Origin: Pithys albifrons albifrons
Taxonomy: Eukaryota > Chordata > Aves > Passeriformes > Thamnophilidae
NCBI RefSeq assembly: GCF_047495875.1
Contig: NC_092486.1
Span: 5,035,738 to 5,099,737 of the forward strand
Reading direction: 5' to 3'
Length of the DNA stretch: 64,000 bases
Shown: one piece after another, positions 62,701-64,000 of the stretch
Layout: every line of letters begins with the position of its first letter
How positions within the stretch are numbered: the first letter of the stretch is position 1
Program-made: the position numbers and the translations under genes
Notes under the pieces: model-generated
Database searches by the model: none
Told to the model about the DNA's origin: nothing
What the model saw: only the letters and a program-made list of their open reading frames with translations

Positions 62701-64000
62701 ATCCAGTGCAAGACTAATTGCACTAATTGCATTAAGTGCCTCCCACTTCTCTCTCCAAAGGGCTAACGGGTGTTTTGGGAATGCAGGGTGTTTTTGCAGT
62801 CCTCAAACAACAGCCAACACCACCCCTGGCCTCAGAGAAAGGTCAAGAAGCAAATGCTGCTTCTGATCCCTTTGCATGGAGCATCCACAGCTGCAGCTGC
62901 CTCTCCCTCCTGCTGCCACCTGGCAGAGGGACAAGGTGTTAGTCCTGTGGTCAGCAGGACCCAAACCCAGAGGGATAGAGCCATGTAACAGTTTTGATGA
63001 AAGAAAGGTTAATATTCCTTTTTAAGCTGCAGATACTTCTACACGAATTTAATTGGTTTTCATGGATTATTTCTAATACTCATTAAAGTGGCTGTGCCAT
63101 GGCCCAGTGACACTGCTGGGATTGGGCACCTCAGCCACACATGTATGTGGCAGGGCTGTTACTGTGCAGCATTAAAGATGTCCTAAATAGTTCTGCTCTC
63201 TCTCAAAGCAAAAGCTTGGATTGTATCTGATCAGCAACAAGATTACTTTGAGCTGTAAACATTGGCAAATTTTCCCTGTTATATTTTTATAACACAAATA
63301 ATTTTAGAATTTAAGTCTGGCCTAGCCTAGCATTCACCTAGAGCATGAGAACAAATTAATCCACCCCCCACTGGGGCTTCCCTTGGCACAAGCACCAGCA
63401 AACACAGAATTACATTCCTTCTCCATGTTGCCTTTCAGAAAAGAAATGGCAAATAGGTCAACTTTAACTTATTTGAGGACTGATTGGTTCTCTGTCCTCC
63501 AAATCCCCGTGCTGAGGTGCACATGCAGTATGTGGTTCCTTGTTAGACATAATCAAACCCCTTGGAGGATCATGTTCCCAGTCTGTATGTGCCTGCCCAC
63601 TGCACCTTTCACACTGTCATTAATAACTCAATAAAATCACTGTGAGATCCTGTTGTCGAGGGGCAGATTGCATCTGCAATTACTCTGTGTGCAACAGAAA
63701 AAAAGCTCACTCATGTTTTAATTACTGTGTGAAGGAGCTTTCAGACTCCTTGGGCAAAATTTGCATGCTTCCCCTTTTAATTAGAAGATATGTCAGTAAA
63801 TATCATTAGCACTCAGCCCCAGTCACACTGGACTGGTTTGGGTGCCGTGTGCTGGGAACCTCACCACAGCTCTCACACCATCCCCAGAATGTGGGAAGGA
63901 ACCAAATGAATCCTTTTCTTACAAATTCAGCCTCCTTATTGCCTGACAAATGGCTGTGAGCTGGTCCAGTTCCTGCCCTTCATTTACTTGCACACAGCTG
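59753..64000 (-). other. ZMAT4: ZMAT4 upstream intron (partial)
   Basis: At least 4.2 kb of intron upstream of the finger-2 exon, open at the right edge of the window. I looked on the - strand for the finger-1 peptide and the short linker before finger 2 and recognised neither. No other gene or clear repeat was found. Confidence 0.75.

Noticed and set aside
59753..64000. ZMAT4 finger-1 exon
   Set aside because: I searched the - strand for the finger-1 and short linker peptides and did not find them. They are taken to lie beyond the window.

Overview
The window looks like vertebrate nuclear DNA, most probably from a bird. It has two single-copy genes with vertebrate-style exon and intron structure, CR1-type LINE fragments of the kind common in avian genomes, moderately high GC, many minisatellites and short introns. 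No bacterial, phage or plasmid features were seen. Two genes can be supported. The first is TCIM (C8orf4/TC-1), an intronless 106-codon gene on the + strand at 6612-6932. The second is the 3' part of ZMAT4 on the - strand. Four ZMAT4 coding exons lie at 59596-59752, 54786-55013, 51400-51496 and 45874-45889, and together they give 165 residues ending in a stop. The first zinc-finger exon(s) and promoter lie beyond the right edge. In human the two genes are neighbours on 8p11.21 in the same relative order and orientation, so the pairing independently supports both calls.

Layout: 1-6.5 kb is upstream sequence of TCIM with a 62-bp tandem repeat, a small AT/CA hairpin and one weak signal-peptide-like ORF. 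TCIM has a TATA-like promoter about 75 bp upstream and an AU-rich 3' UTR of about 0.9-1.2 kb that carries an 18-bp minisatellite. From 7.8 to 45.5 kb there is about 37 kb with no recognisable coding gene. It holds an orphan CpG island (11.4-11.9 kb), a CpG-dense patch, a G-quadruplex motif, a 16-bp minisatellite (16.4-16.8 kb), a GGA microsatellite, two CR1 pieces (one clear, one short) and a 25-bp G-rich minisatellite (35.0-35.5 kb). From 45.5 kb to the end is ZMAT4 exons, introns of 3.3-5.5 kb and the start of a longer upstream intron.

TCIM is a small nuclear regulator linked to Wnt/beta-catenin and inflammatory signalling. ZMAT4 is a small matrin-type C2H2 zinc-finger protein thought to bind nucleic acid. 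They are transcribed towards each other. Nothing in the sequence shows that they act together.

I found no previously undescribed multi-gene system. The observations most worth a second look are the orphan CpG island, the three-frame-open 16-bp minisatellite, the TCIM dual start, the five-codon terminal ZMAT4 exon and the G-rich minisatellite. Nearly all other long open frames look like chance or repeat-driven ORFs.
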